A DNA stretch of 7,725 bases from an uncultured Porphyromonas sp. (GCA_947253195.1 CAMXXM010000058.1:1-7725); one strand, 5' to 3'. Counted from the stretch's first letter, positions 1 to 7,586 are shown. Program-made: numbers and translations. Notes: generated by a model not told the origin, from the letters alone.

Positions 1-46
1 CACCCATAAGGTTTCGTCGGCAGCGTCAGATGTGTATAAGAGACAG
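1..46 (+). other. Illumina Nextera adapter with probable i5 index (artefact)
   Basis: Bases 14-46 match all 33 bases of the Nextera transposase read-1 adapter, ending in the Tn5 mosaic end (AGATGTGTATAAGAGACAG, 28-46). The 10 bases before it (4-13, CCATAAGGTT) sit where a 10-base i5 index would, and bases 1-3 (CAC) match the end of the P5 adapter. This is library DNA left on the contig end, not part of the organism. It also produces a false ATG at base 30, whose translation begins MCIRDS, a peptide typical of this adapter in sequence databases. Genomic sequence begins at about base 47. The adapter match is certain by inspection; the index assignment is an inference from position. Confidence 0.97.
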
Positions 47-1376
47 CTACCGGGTGACGCAGACACCCATGGCGACGCTGATGGGCATCCTCTCCGGTGC
101 GGTGACCAATACGCCCGCCCTCGCAGCGACGCAGGAGAGCGCCCGCGCTGTCGGCAGCGCCGCCCTCGGAGACGTGGGCATCGGGTATGCCCTCGGCTAC
201 CCGGTGGCGATCCTCGGGATGATACTGACGATGTCTCTGCTGAAGTGGGTCTTCCGGATCGATGTCCCGCGTGAGGAGAAGGAGATAGAGGAGCGGGAGC
301 GTGCCGCCCACAAGGATGCAGTGGTCTACACCCTCGAGGTGAGCAACCCCTGGATGGACGGCAAGAGCGTCTACGAGTCGAAGTCGGTGCTGGAGAAGTA
401 CGATGTCGTGATCTCCCGCATCATGCACCACGACTCGGGGGAGGTGGAGATGGCGGGGCCGAAGTCGATCATCCGCCTCAGCGACCGCCTGATGGTGATC
501 TCCGACGAGAGCGACAAGGAGACGATCTGCGCCTTCCTCGGCAGGGAGGTGCCGCTCGTGGAGCCGGAGTGGATCACGCGAGGGGCAACCGACGTGGTCT
601 CACACCGCTGCCTCGTCACCCGCGACAGGATCAACGGGAAGAGCATCGGCAGCCTGAAGCTCCGCTCCCTCTACAATGCCTCGATCACGCGAGTCTACCG
701 CGCCGGCGTCTACCTGATGGCGCGACCGGAGCTGCTGCTCCAGGTGGGTGATACGGTGATCGTCGTCGGGCACGAGGAGGATGTGAAGCACGTGGAGCAG
801 GTGCTGGGCAACTCGAGCAAGTCTCTCCGCCAGCCCAATCTCTTCATAGTCGCCCTGACGATCCTGATCGGCGTCATCGTCGGTAGTCTCCAGATCCACC
901 TGCCCTCGATGTCGATGCCGGTCAAGCTCGGCTTTGCCGGCGGGACACTCGTGACGGCGATCCTGCTGAGCAACTTCGGCACCCACTTCCGCCTCAATAC
1001 CCACAATACCGAGAGTGCCAATCATATGCTGCGCGAGCTGGGCATTGCGCTCTTCCTTGCTTGCGTCGGGCTGAGCGTGGGCGAGAGCTTTGTGGAGAAA
1101 ATCGCAAGCGGTGGACTGGTATGGATGGGCTATGCGGCGCTGATGATGATGATCCCGCTCTGGGTCACGCTGATCATCGGGCGGCTCTGCTTCCGACTGG
1201 ACTACTTCTCCCTCCTCGGCTACGTGGCGGGGAGCATGACCTTTGCCCCGGCGCTCTCGCTCACCCCTGATGCGACGAAGAATAACATCCCCTCCGTCGG
1301 CTACGCCACCATCTACCCCCTCACCCTCTTCGTCCGCGTCATGGCGGCCCAGTGGATGGTCCTACTGCTGAGCTGA
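47..1376 (+). CDS. AspT/YidE/YbjL-family transporter with two RCK_C domains, 5' truncated
   Basis: This is the C-terminal part of a putative anion or amino-acid exchanger of the inner membrane. The readable protein starts at codon 48-50 (Tyr) and ends at TGA 1374-1376, about 442 residues. Family members are usually about 550, so roughly 100-120 N-terminal residues (the first helices) are missing. In order: a family signature loop GILSGAVTNTPALAA (84-128), a membrane segment (about 177-251), two consecutive RCK_C/TrkA_C-like regulatory domains (about 318-542 and 594-815), then about six membrane segments (837-1370). The signature recurs as GYVAGSMTFAPALSLT (1218-1265), showing the internal duplication of the family. 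The ATG at base 30 lies in adapter DNA and is not the start. The substrate cannot be told: AspT exchanges aspartate and alanine, but YidE and YbjL are uncharacterised. The truncation comes from the contig end, not from gene decay, since the remaining frame is intact. Confidence 0.88.
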
Positions 1377-1385
1377 GGGTAGGGC

Positions 1386-1410
1386 GTGGAGCGCGATCCG
1401 TCGTTTTTTT
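1386..1410 (+). terminator. Weak intrinsic terminator candidate after the transporter gene
   Basis: Ten bases after the TGA, a short stem GTGGA/TCCGT (two of five pairs are G-T wobbles) with loop GCGCGA is followed by CG and seven Ts (1404-1410). The T run is convincing and the stem is weak. The position fits termination of the transporter transcript. Confidence 0.35.
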
Positions 1411-1455
1411 GCAGAAGTCGATCAGACAGCCGTAATAAGAAGGAAGTGAAGCACC

Positions 1456-1503
1456 CTTACAGCTGAGGAGGCGACCCGGAAGGATCGTCTCCTCAGCTGT
1501 AAG
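1456..1503. repeat. 19-bp inverted repeat, possible bidirectional terminator
   Basis: The left arm 1456-1474 and right arm 1485-1503 pair over 19 positions with one G-T wobble, around the 10-base loop CCCGGAAGGA. As RNA this would be a very stable hairpin. It is the strongest dyad seen in the window. Neither side has a proper U-tract: the + side continues AGACCTAAAAAG, and the minus side is only moderately T-rich. It may therefore be a terminator or processing hairpin for the transporter transcript without a classic tail, or a protein-binding site. The pairing is seen directly; the role is inferred. Confidence 0.6.
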
Positions 1504-1681
1504 AGACCTAAAAAGACCATATTAAATCCAGGGTCAAGGCGGAAGTGACACCTCCGGAGTGTCTTTCGCGCTTGCCCGAGTGTGCCGTGCCATGGGACAA
1601 ATGGCTTGATCGCTTTGATCCTGTGTGCGTCACCCTCGGTGAGGTGCCCTGTGAGTGACAGGTCTTTCGGGGTAAAAATGG

Positions 1682-1689
1682 TATCTTTG
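1682..1689 (+). promoter_or_regulatory. Probable pyrG promoter, -7 box TATCTTTG
   Basis: TATCTTTG matches the Bacteroidota housekeeping -7 consensus TAnnTTTG. No TTTG is seen at the expected -33 distance (about 1657-1663), so the upstream half is weak. Transcription would start near 1696, giving a leader of about 45 bases before the pyrG ATG. The dyad TCACC-CTC-GGTGA at 1630-1642 lies some 40 bases upstream and could bind a regulator, though nothing supports that beyond its symmetry. Confidence 0.6.
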
Positions 1690-1740
1690 CGACGCAGTAT
1701 AGATGGGTCTGTGCTGCCATCATCCAGTCATTGTAGCGCC

Positions 1741-3384
1741 ATGAAAACAAAGGACACCAAGTATATATTCGTCACCGGCGGGGTGGTCTCCTCCCTCGGT
1801 AAGGGCATCATCGCCTCCTCTCTCGGACGACTGCTGATCAGCCGCGGGCTGAAGTGCACGATCCAGAAGTTTGATCCCTACATCAATATCGACCCGGGGA
1901 CGCTCAATCCCTACGAGCATGGCGAGTGCTTCGTTACCGATGACGGCTACGAGGCAGACCTCGACCTGGGGCACTATGAGCGCTTCCTCGACATCAAGAC
2001 CTCCCGCAATAGCAACGTCACCACAGGGCGCGTCTATCAGAACGTTATCCAGCGGGAGCGCCGGGGCGACTTCCTCGGAAAGACGGTACAGGTGGTTCCC
2101 CACATTACGGACGAGATCAAGCGCTGTGTCAAGCGTCTCTCCAAGGACGACGACTATGATATCATCATCACCGAGATCGGTGGCACGGTGGGCGACATCG
2201 AGTCACTCCCCTTCCTCGAGGCGGTGCGCCAGCTCAAGTGGGAGCTGGGTGACGACAATTGCATGGTGATCCACCTCACCTACGTCCCCTATCTCCACGC
2301 GGCTAAGGAGCTGAAGACAAAGCCGACCCAGCACTCTGTCAAGTCGCTCCAGGAGGAGGGTATCCAGCCGGATATGCTGGTGCTGAGGAGCGAGATGAAG
2401 CTCGAGGAGGACCTGTTGCGTAAGGTGGCACTCTTCTGCAACGTCCCCAAGGAGGCGGTGATCCAGTCTTACGACTGCCCCTCCATCTACCGTGTGCCGC
2501 TACTCCTCGAGGAGCAGAAAATGGACGAGGCGGTGCTGCGGCAGCTCAAGCTCCCCGTCGGCCCCGCTCCGGAGCTGAAGGAGTGGCGCCACTACCTCGA
2601 GCTGGGTGAGGAGGCGAAAAAGAAAGATCCGGTCAAGATCGGTCTCGTCGGCAAGTACGTCTCCCTCCAGGACGCCTACAAGTCGATCGATGAGGCGATC
2701 CAGCAGAGCGGTGTCTACAATGGCCGCTTAGTCGATCTCGTCCGCATCTCGAGCGAGAAGATCACGGATGAGAATGTTGCTGAGCTGCTTGCGCCCTGCG
2801 ATGCGGTGGTGATCGCTCCGGGCTTCGGCTCGCGCGGCATCCCCGGCAAGCTGACCGCGATCCGCTACTGCCGTGAGCACGACCTCCCGACCCTCGGGAT
2901 CTGCCTCGGCATGCAGTGCATCTGCATCGAGATAGCCCGCGACATCCTCGGGCTGGAGCAGGCAAATAGTACCGAATTTGACACCCAGACCCCAGACCCC
3001 GTCATCGACCTGATGGAGGAGCAGAAGGAGGTGACCATGCTGGGCGGCACCATGCGCCTCGGTGGCTACGATTGCGAGCTGACTAAGGGCAGCAAGGTGG
3101 CACAGATCTACGGTACAGAGACCATCCGCGAGCGTCACCGCCACCGGTATGAGTTTAACAGCAAGTACGAGCAGGCCTTTGAGGAGGCGGGAGTGCTGAT
3201 CGCCGGTCGCAACCCCGAGACCGGTCTCGTGGAGGTGGTGGAGCTGCCCGACAAGCAGTGGTTCATCGGTGTGCAGTATCACCCCGAGTACTCCAGCACT
3301 CTCCAGCACACCCACCCGCTCTTCATGTCTCTCGTCGAGGCGGCCCTTCGTCACAAGGCTGCCCGTGAGGGGGAGACTAAGTAA
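1741..3384 (+). CDS. pyrG: CTP synthase (glutamine-hydrolysing)
   Basis: This cytoplasmic enzyme makes CTP from UTP, ATP and glutamine, the last step of de novo pyrimidine nucleotide synthesis. The protein is 547 residues, the normal full length. The N-terminal synthetase domain opens with the ATP-binding loop GGVVSSLGKGI (13-23) and the conserved KFDPYINIDPGT stretch. KTKPTQ (192-197) is the UTP/CTP-binding motif. The C-terminal class I glutamine amidotransferase domain has the nucleophile Cys388 in GICLGMQ and the triad partners His514 and Glu516 in QYHPEY. The oxyanion loop reads APGFGSRG. The ATG at 1741 was chosen because MKTKDTKYIFVTGG aligns with known N-termini; an in-frame ATG at 1582 would add 53 unrelated residues and cover the promoter. 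There is no clear Shine-Dalgarno sequence, as is usual in the phylum. It lies 75 bases upstream of yidC on the same strand with no evident promoter between, so the two are probably co-transcribed. Confidence 0.98.
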   Translation: MKTKDTKYIFVTGGVVSSLGKGIIASSLGRLLISRGLKCTIQKFDPYINIDPGTLNPYEHGECFVTDDGYEADLDLGHYERFLDIKTSRNSNVTTGRVYQNVIQRERRGDFLGKTVQVVPHITDEIKRCVKRLSKDDDYDIIITEIGGTVGDIESLPFLEAVRQLKWELGDDNCMVIHLTYVPYLHAAKELKTKPTQHSVKSLQEEGIQPDMLVLRSEMKLEEDLLRKVALFCNVPKEAVIQSYDCPSIYRVPLLLEEQKMDEAVLRQLKLPVGPAPELKEWRHYLELGEEAKKKDPVKIGLVGKYVSLQDAYKSIDEAIQQSGVYNGRLVDLVRISSEKITDENVAELLAPCDAVVIAPGFGSRGIPGKLTAIRYCREHDLPTLGICLGMQCICIEIARDILGLEQANSTEFDTQTPDPVIDLMEEQKEVTMLGGTMRLGGYDCELTKGSKVAQIYGTETIRERHRHRYEFNSKYEQAFEEAGVLIAGRNPETGLVEVVELPDKQWFIGVQYHPEYSSTLQHTHPLFMSLVEAALRHKAAREGETK

Positions 3385-3459
3385 AGCAGATCTACACACT
3401 AGGTATAGACGATCATCTCGACGGCTCGCCCTGCTGAGCTGTCCTTAGACAGATAAGTA

Positions 3460-5367
3460 ATGGATAAAAATACGATCATCGGTCTCGTCCTCATGGGCGT
3501 AGTCCTCGTGGTATTCTCCCTCCTCGGGCGACCCTCCAAGGAGGAGCTGGAGCTCCGGCAGCGCTACGCCGACTCTGTGGCGCTCGCTGCTCAGGTCGAG
3601 GAGCGCGCCATGACCGACTCCATAGACCGGATCGCGACAGAGGACTCCCTCCGTAGGAGTGCCACCCTCGCGCAGTACACCCCCGCCGAGCGCGACTCGA
3701 TCCTGACTGCTCAGGCATCGGAGGCATTCGGTCCCTTCGCCCCCGCTGCACACGGCAGGGAGCAGACCTTCACGATTGCCAACGACTCCCTCTCTGTCAC
3801 CCTCTCCACGAAGGGCGGTAAGCCGATCTCCTCGGAGATACTGGGGTACAAGGACTACCAGGGAGCCCCGATCCGGCTCATCCGGCCGAACGACAGCCAC
3901 TTCAATCTCACTCTCTTCACGAGCGGAAACCGCGTCGTCCGCACCGAGGATCTCTACTTCGTCGGTGAGCAGGTGAGCCCCACGCAGGTCAAGATGTCCG
4001 CCATGGCGGCCAATGGCTCCAGCCTCACGCTCGTCTACACCCTTCTCCCCAAGTACCTCATCGATGTTACCATCGCCGGCACGGGAGACTTCAAGAGCGT
4101 CATGGCGCCCAACTCCCCCTTCCTCGACGCGGAGATGTCTCTCGCCATCTATAAAAATGAGAAGAGCGAGCAGGCCGAGCAGCGCTACTCCGGCATGGCG
4201 TACGAATTCACCGACGGCGACGTCGACAAGCTCGATACCGGCAAGTCGGTGGATAAGGAGCTGACGAACGAGGTGAAGTGGGTTGCCTTCCGAGACATGT
4301 TCTTCTCCACCATCGTCTACTCCCGCAATCGGCTCGGCACGCTGGCGGTGAGCCAAGAGGTGATCAAGGGAGATCCTGAGAAACTCAAGGAGATGGAGGC
4401 AAAGTTTGTCCTTCCCTTCGATGGCACGCAGCCCATCTCGCTCCGTATCTACAGTGGTCCCAACGACCACACCCTCCTGAAGAGCCTCGACAAGGACCTT
4501 GGCGACAAGACCCACCTGACCGAGGTGATCGACATGGGGAAGTGGTTCCGCTTCATCACCGTCTGGGTCGTCCTGCCGGTCTTCAATTTCCTCGAGAAGT
4601 ACATCTCCAATTACGGGCTCATCATCATCCTCCTGACGCTGATCATCAAGTTGATACTCGCTCCATTTACCTACAAGTCCTTCAAGAGTCAAGCCAAGAT
4701 GCGGGTCATCAAGCCACTCGTCGATGAGATCAATGCGAAGTACCCCGGCGAGGACAAGATGATGGAGCGCAATAAGGCGACGATGCAGCTCTATCAGAAT
4801 GCCGGCGTCAACGTCATGGGCGGCTGCCTGCCGATGCTCCTCCAGATGCCGATCCTCATTGCTATGTACCAGTACTTCCCCACCAGCCTCAACCTCCGCG
4901 GAGAGAGCTTCCTCTGGGCGCAGGATCTCAGTACCTACGACGATGTGATCCGCTGGGGTGCCGACATCCCGATGATCGGGGACCATATCTCGCTCTTCTG
5001 CCTCCTGATGACCGTCACGCAGATCATCTACATGCGGCTCACACAGTCCGGCACGGCAGGCGGCGATCAGCAGTCCGCCTGCATGATGAAGGCGATGCCG
5101 ATATTCATGTCGGTCTTCCTTTTCTTCTTCCTCAATAACAACGCCTCCGGGCTCTCGCTCTACTACTTCGCCTCCCTCCTCATCAGTATCCTACAGACCA
5201 AGGCTTTCCAGTGGGCTATCGATGAGAAAAAGCTCTTTGCTCAGCTGCAGGAGAATGCCAGGAAGCCCAAGAAAAAGAAGCAGTCAGGCTTCATGGAGCG
5301 ACTCGAGAGAGCTCAGAAGGAGCAGATGAAGAGGCTCCGCGAGCAGCAGCAGAAAAACGGACGCTAA
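3460..5367 (+). CDS. yidC: Membrane protein insertase YidC
   Basis: YidC inserts and folds inner-membrane proteins, alone or with the Sec translocon. The protein is 635 residues, within the usual Bacteroidota size. It has an N-terminal anchor helix (about 5-22), a large periplasmic beta-sandwich domain (about 100-350), and the conserved 60KD_IMP insertase core from about residue 362. In the core, GLIIILLTLIIKLILAPF places Lys397 where E. coli YidC has the groove Arg366. The cytoplasmic hairpin follows, then GGCLPMLLQMP (454-464) and further helices at about 510-526 and 545-585. The tail (588-635) is strongly basic, with KPKKKK at 602-607 and a charged helix ending QQQKNGR; such tails are thought to contact the ribosome. 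The start MDKNTIIGLVL matches Bacteroidota homologues. It is probably transcribed from the pyrG promoter and is followed after 22 bases by a small membrane-protein gene. All parts of the family are present. Confidence 0.97.
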   Translation: MDKNTIIGLVLMGVVLVVFSLLGRPSKEELELRQRYADSVALAAQVEERAMTDSIDRIATEDSLRRSATLAQYTPAERDSILTAQASEAFGPFAPAAHGREQTFTIANDSLSVTLSTKGGKPISSEILGYKDYQGAPIRLIRPNDSHFNLTLFTSGNRVVRTEDLYFVGEQVSPTQVKMSAMAANGSSLTLVYTLLPKYLIDVTIAGTGDFKSVMAPNSPFLDAEMSLAIYKNEKSEQAEQRYSGMAYEFTDGDVDKLDTGKSVDKELTNEVKWVAFRDMFFSTIVYSRNRLGTLAVSQEVIKGDPEKLKEMEAKFVLPFDGTQPISLRIYSGPNDHTLLKSLDKDLGDKTHLTEVIDMGKWFRFITVWVVLPVFNFLEKYISNYGLIIILLTLIIKLILAPFTYKSFKSQAKMRVIKPLVDEINAKYPGEDKMMERNKATMQLYQNAGVNVMGGCLPMLLQMPILIAMYQYFPTSLNLRGESFLWAQDLSTYDDVIRWGADIPMIGDHISLFCLLMTVTQIIYMRLTQSGTAGGDQQSACMMKAMPIFMSVFLFFFLNNNASGLSLYYFASLLISILQTKAFQWAIDEKKLFAQLQENARKPKKKKQSGFMERLERAQKEQMKRLREQQQKNGR

Positions 5368-5389
5368 GTCGCCAATCTACATTTTGCAT

Positions 5390-5578
5390 ATGAACTTCAA
5401 GAAAATCCTTATCACCCTTGCGATCATCTTCCTCCTCTGCGTAGGAATCTACTACGCCATCAAGGGTGTCGTCCATCTCCTCGCCTTCGCCGGGATCTCT
5501 CTCTTTGTGCTCGTGATCATCGCTCTGGTGATCTGGCTCCTCGTCAAGAGAGACGCCACCGACGACCCGCAGAGCTAA
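5390..5578 (+). CDS. Small two-helix membrane protein of unknown function
   Basis: I do not recognise this 62-residue protein. It starts MNFKKILITLAII and has two hydrophobic segments, about residues 3-25 and 28-48, joined by a very short turn. A short charged tail follows (VKRDATDDPQS). The first segment could be read as a signal peptide, but no cleavage site is obvious and the basic start suits a membrane hairpin with both ends in the cytoplasm. ATG 5390 was preferred; a TTG at 5384 would add only two residues. The gene begins 22 bases after the yidC stop and probably shares its transcript. Possible roles include a YidC substrate or a small partner protein, but nothing in the sequence proves a function. 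Codon use resembles its neighbours and the hydrophobic pattern is coherent, so it is likely a real gene. Confidence 0.65.
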   Translation: MNFKKILITLAIIFLLCVGIYYAIKGVVHLLAFAGISLFVLVIIALVIWLLVKRDATDDPQS

Positions 5579-5842
5579 GGTCACTCCGGCTCACGGCACC
5601 GAGGCACTCCCTCGACCCGTCGCCCCCCCACACATAGCCCCTTCTCTTCTCTTCTTTGGTGTAATGCCGACGAGTCCTCTTCTCTTTTTTCATATACCAT
5701 TGTGTCTGCTCAACCCTCCTCAGGTGTCAACCTATTTCAGGGTAAGACAGCCCTCACAAGGGGGGTAAGGAGAATGGGCGCACTCTCACGAGTGCACCCC
5801 TTCGAAGCAAAAATATGGAAAAATGTATTTGTCGGCAGTCTC
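5579..5842. other. Convergent intergenic region
   Basis: These 264 bases separate the plus-strand pyrG-yidC group from the minus-strand lipoprotein gene. No gene is supported here. Two pyrimidine-rich tracts (about 5638-5657, with repeated CTTCT, and 5679-5690, ending in six Ts) could help end the plus-strand transcript, but no strong stem precedes them. A compact hairpin at 5776-5799 suits the minus strand. Confidence 0.6.
5776..5799 (-). terminator. Hairpin downstream of the lipoprotein gene, probable terminator
   Basis: Arms 5776-5785 and 5790-5799 pair over 10 positions around a four-base loop (GTGA on the minus strand). On the minus strand the only irregular pair is a U-G wobble, while on the plus strand the same position is a C-A mismatch. 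The hairpin therefore favours the minus-strand transcript, whose stop codon is 43 bases upstream. The sequence after it on the minus strand (ATTCTCCTTACCC) lacks a true U-tract, so termination is likely but not certain. Confidence 0.5.
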
Positions 5843-7543
5843 TTACATCAGTAGAGACTTAATGTCAGAGTTGGTGGTGTAGCGTCCCAGCTCCTTGTCC
5901 TGAACGATGGTGCTCTTGAGCGACGGATCGAGGGAGACGGCCTCACGGATGCCCTCACGCACGAGACTCTCCTGTGCCGTGCGGGCACCGATGATCGCCT
6001 TGAGGTAGGCTGTCGTGGCGTCCGGAGTGGAGATCTTGCCGAGCAGCTCGAGGGCGCGATTGTAGTCCTTATTGAGGATCTGCGCCAGCACACCATTGTT
6101 GGTAGGCACGTCGCGGAGCGCCTTGGCAGCGTCGGCATAGCGGCCCTCGCTGATCGCGAGCAGACCCATCACGCCCTCATACTCGGGCACCTTGGTGGCC
6201 TGACCGATCAGGGTCTGTGCGTTGCGCACGTCACCGTCCTTGAGGGCGATGAGACCCTTATTGAGCGCTGCCTCGGGAGCCTCCACGCCGGCAGCGGTGG
6301 CAGCGGTGGTGGCTTTGTCGAAGTAGGAGGCTGCACCATCGAAGTCTCCGGCGAGGTAGCGGAGGAGACCGAGGTTATTCCAGGCGCGGTAGTCCTTGGG
6401 GTAGATGCCGGAGGCCTGACGGTAGGCATTGAGCTTCACGGCGGGGTCGTCGGAGAGGGTGGCGGCATAGAGGAGCTCGTCCACGGTGAGACGACCGGGG
6501 CGCTCGCGGAGGTAGCGGAGGATGTCCTCATCGCTCTTGCCGACGATGGTGACATTGGCGACTAAGCGAGAGCGACGCAGCTGCGGCAGGATGACGTCAG
6601 CGAGGTCGGAGAAGACGGAGGAGATATTCTTGATCTCACGCTCACGCACCTCGGGGTCGGGGTACATCTCGAGGACGCGGAGTACCAGCTCCTTGTCCTG
6701 GAGGCTGCTCTGCTCGACCAGCTTGCGGAATCCCTCCCAGTCCTGAGCGGTGTAGTGTGCGGCGACATCCTTCTCCACGCGGAGACGATTGAGCTCACGC
6801 CGGAGGTACTCGGTGGTATTCTTCTCACGACTCTGAGCCAGCTTATCATTCAGCTCCACGCCACCATCGGGGGAGGCATAGGCCTGCACCTCGACGTCGA
6901 CATCCTGATTGGGGATCTGGTAGGCGTTTTGCACCAGATCCTTCCAGTTGCTGATCTCGCTCTTGGAGAGCTCGGTGCCACGGAGGTTGGCCTGCTGGAT
7001 GAGGAATTGGATGTTGGCGTCGTACTGCTTCTTGATGATCCGCTGGAAGTTGTCCGGAGCGAGAGCCGGTACGGCGTAGGCGGCATCAGCGAGTGCCTCG
7101 GTGGCGATGGTTCCCTCACCTATCTTGAGGTCGGGGAGACGCACCTCCTTGCCATTGACCTTGGCATTAAACTTCAGGTAGAGCCCTGCGTTGCGCATCT
7201 CGGGCTTCCAGTCGAAGTCACTATTCAGCACCACGCTCTGACCAGCATAGGAGATGGTCTGAGCATTGCCGCGTACCTTCTCGCCCTGCAGGGAGTAGGC
7301 GGTACCCCAGCTCTCTCCGCCGGGGTACTTGAGGATCGGGGTGACACGCACCTCGGCCTTCTTATTGAACCACTTATTGGGGAAGCGGACAGTGATGGTG
7401 ACCGGCACCTTACCGCCCTTGAGGACAAGGGGCTGTGGATCTACGCTCACGCGCTGAGGATCCAGAGGCTTGAGGGTGCTGCAGCCGGCGAGCCCTACAG
7501 TGAGTACCAGAGCGGCAAGTGTCGCAATCTTGATGGTCTTCAT
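5843..7543 (-). CDS. OmpA-like and TPR-repeat lipoprotein
   Basis: This 566-residue protein starts with a lipoprotein signal peptide: basic MKTIK, a hydrophobic core, and lipobox LAGC with Cys21 as the lipidated residue. The residues after Cys (STLKPLD) lack the acidic surface-export signal known in Bacteroidota, so it probably faces the periplasm from the outer membrane. Residues about 35-130 look like a beta-rich domain (FPNKWFNKKAEVRVTPILKY). Residues about 170-335 form an OmpA C-terminal-like region: ANIQFLIQQANLR, then VEVQAYASPDGG and LNDKLAQSREKNTTEYL, with an insert (about 257-325) before the last strand. The Asp that binds peptidoglycan in OmpA is replaced by Ser224, while Arg239 is kept. 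Residues about 352-540 hold four or five TPR-like helical repeats, clearest at 384-417, suggesting protein-protein contacts. The ATG at 7543 is the natural start, directly before the signal peptide. It is likely an envelope scaffold or assembly protein; the exact role is unknown. Confidence 0.88.
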   Translation of the reverse strand: MKTIKIATLAALVLTVGLAGCSTLKPLDPQRVSVDPQPLVLKGGKVPVTITVRFPNKWFNKKAEVRVTPILKYPGGESWGTAYSLQGEKVRGNAQTISYAGQSVVLNSDFDWKPEMRNAGLYLKFNAKVNGKEVRLPDLKIGEGTIATEALADAAYAVPALAPDNFQRIIKKQYDANIQFLIQQANLRGTELSKSEISNWKDLVQNAYQIPNQDVDVEVQAYASPDGGVELNDKLAQSREKNTTEYLRRELNRLRVEKDVAAHYTAQDWEGFRKLVEQSSLQDKELVLRVLEMYPDPEVREREIKNISSVFSDLADVILPQLRRSRLVANVTIVGKSDEDILRYLRERPGRLTVDELLYAATLSDDPAVKLNAYRQASGIYPKDYRAWNNLGLLRYLAGDFDGAASYFDKATTAATAAGVEAPEAALNKGLIALKDGDVRNAQTLIGQATKVPEYEGVMGLLAISEGRYADAAKALRDVPTNNGVLAQILNKDYNRALELLGKISTPDATTAYLKAIIGARTAQESLVREGIREAVSLDPSLKSTIVQDKELGRYTTNSDIKSLLM

Positions 7544-7578
7544 TCTTCTAAGTCTTTAATACTATTGTTACTCTCCTA

Positions 7579-7586
7579 CAAAGATA
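7579..7586 (-). promoter_or_regulatory. -7 box TATCTTTG of the lipoprotein gene
   Basis: Read on the minus strand, 7586 to 7579 is TATCTTTG, an exact match to the Bacteroidota -7 consensus. No TTTG is found at the -33 distance. Transcription would start near 7572, leaving a leader of about 28 bases that is A/T-rich, ends AGAAGA before the ATG, and has no strong Shine-Dalgarno sequence. Confidence 0.6.

Larger units (their letters stand above)
1377..1740. other. Intergenic region between the transporter and pyrG
   Basis: No convincing gene lies in these 364 bases. They hold a weak T-tract terminator candidate just after the transporter stop, a long inverted repeat (1456-1503), a short dyad TCACC-CTC-GGTGA (1630-1642), and a Bacteroidota -7 box (1682-1689). 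A reading frame in phase with pyrG stays open back to an ATG at 1582, but its translation resembles no CTP synthase N-terminus and the promoter box lies inside it, so I treat it as non-coding. Confidence 0.75.

Noticed and set aside
30..47. ATG at base 30 as start of the transporter gene
   Set aside because: The ATG and the first codons lie in the Nextera adapter; the real start is beyond the left edge of the genomic sequence.
1547..1563. Short palindrome around CTCCGGAG as an operator
   Set aside because: The perfect core is only 8 bases and the outer arms need a bulge, so it is close to chance in GC-rich DNA.
1582..1740. 53-residue N-terminal extension of CTP synthase
   Set aside because: It is unlike any CTP synthase N-terminus, covers the TATCTTTG box, and the ATG at 1741 gives the expected protein start and length.
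2728..3399. 223-codon open frame on the minus strand opposite pyrG
   Set aside because: It overlaps the conserved glutaminase domain of pyrG and has no recognisable protein features.
3445..4986. 513-codon open frame on the minus strand opposite yidC
   Set aside because: It is a mirror of the GC-rich yidC codons; its translation is low-complexity (rich in His, Asp, Glu, Leu, Val) with no recognisable domain, while yidC is certain.
5600..5614. CGAGG/CCTCG hairpin as terminator of the yidC operon
   Set aside because: The stem has only five pairs and no T-run follows it directly.
5655..5702. Promoter from TTTG (5655-5658) and TACCATTG (5695-5702)
   Set aside because: The -7 box has a mismatch, the spacing is far too long, and no plus-strand gene follows.
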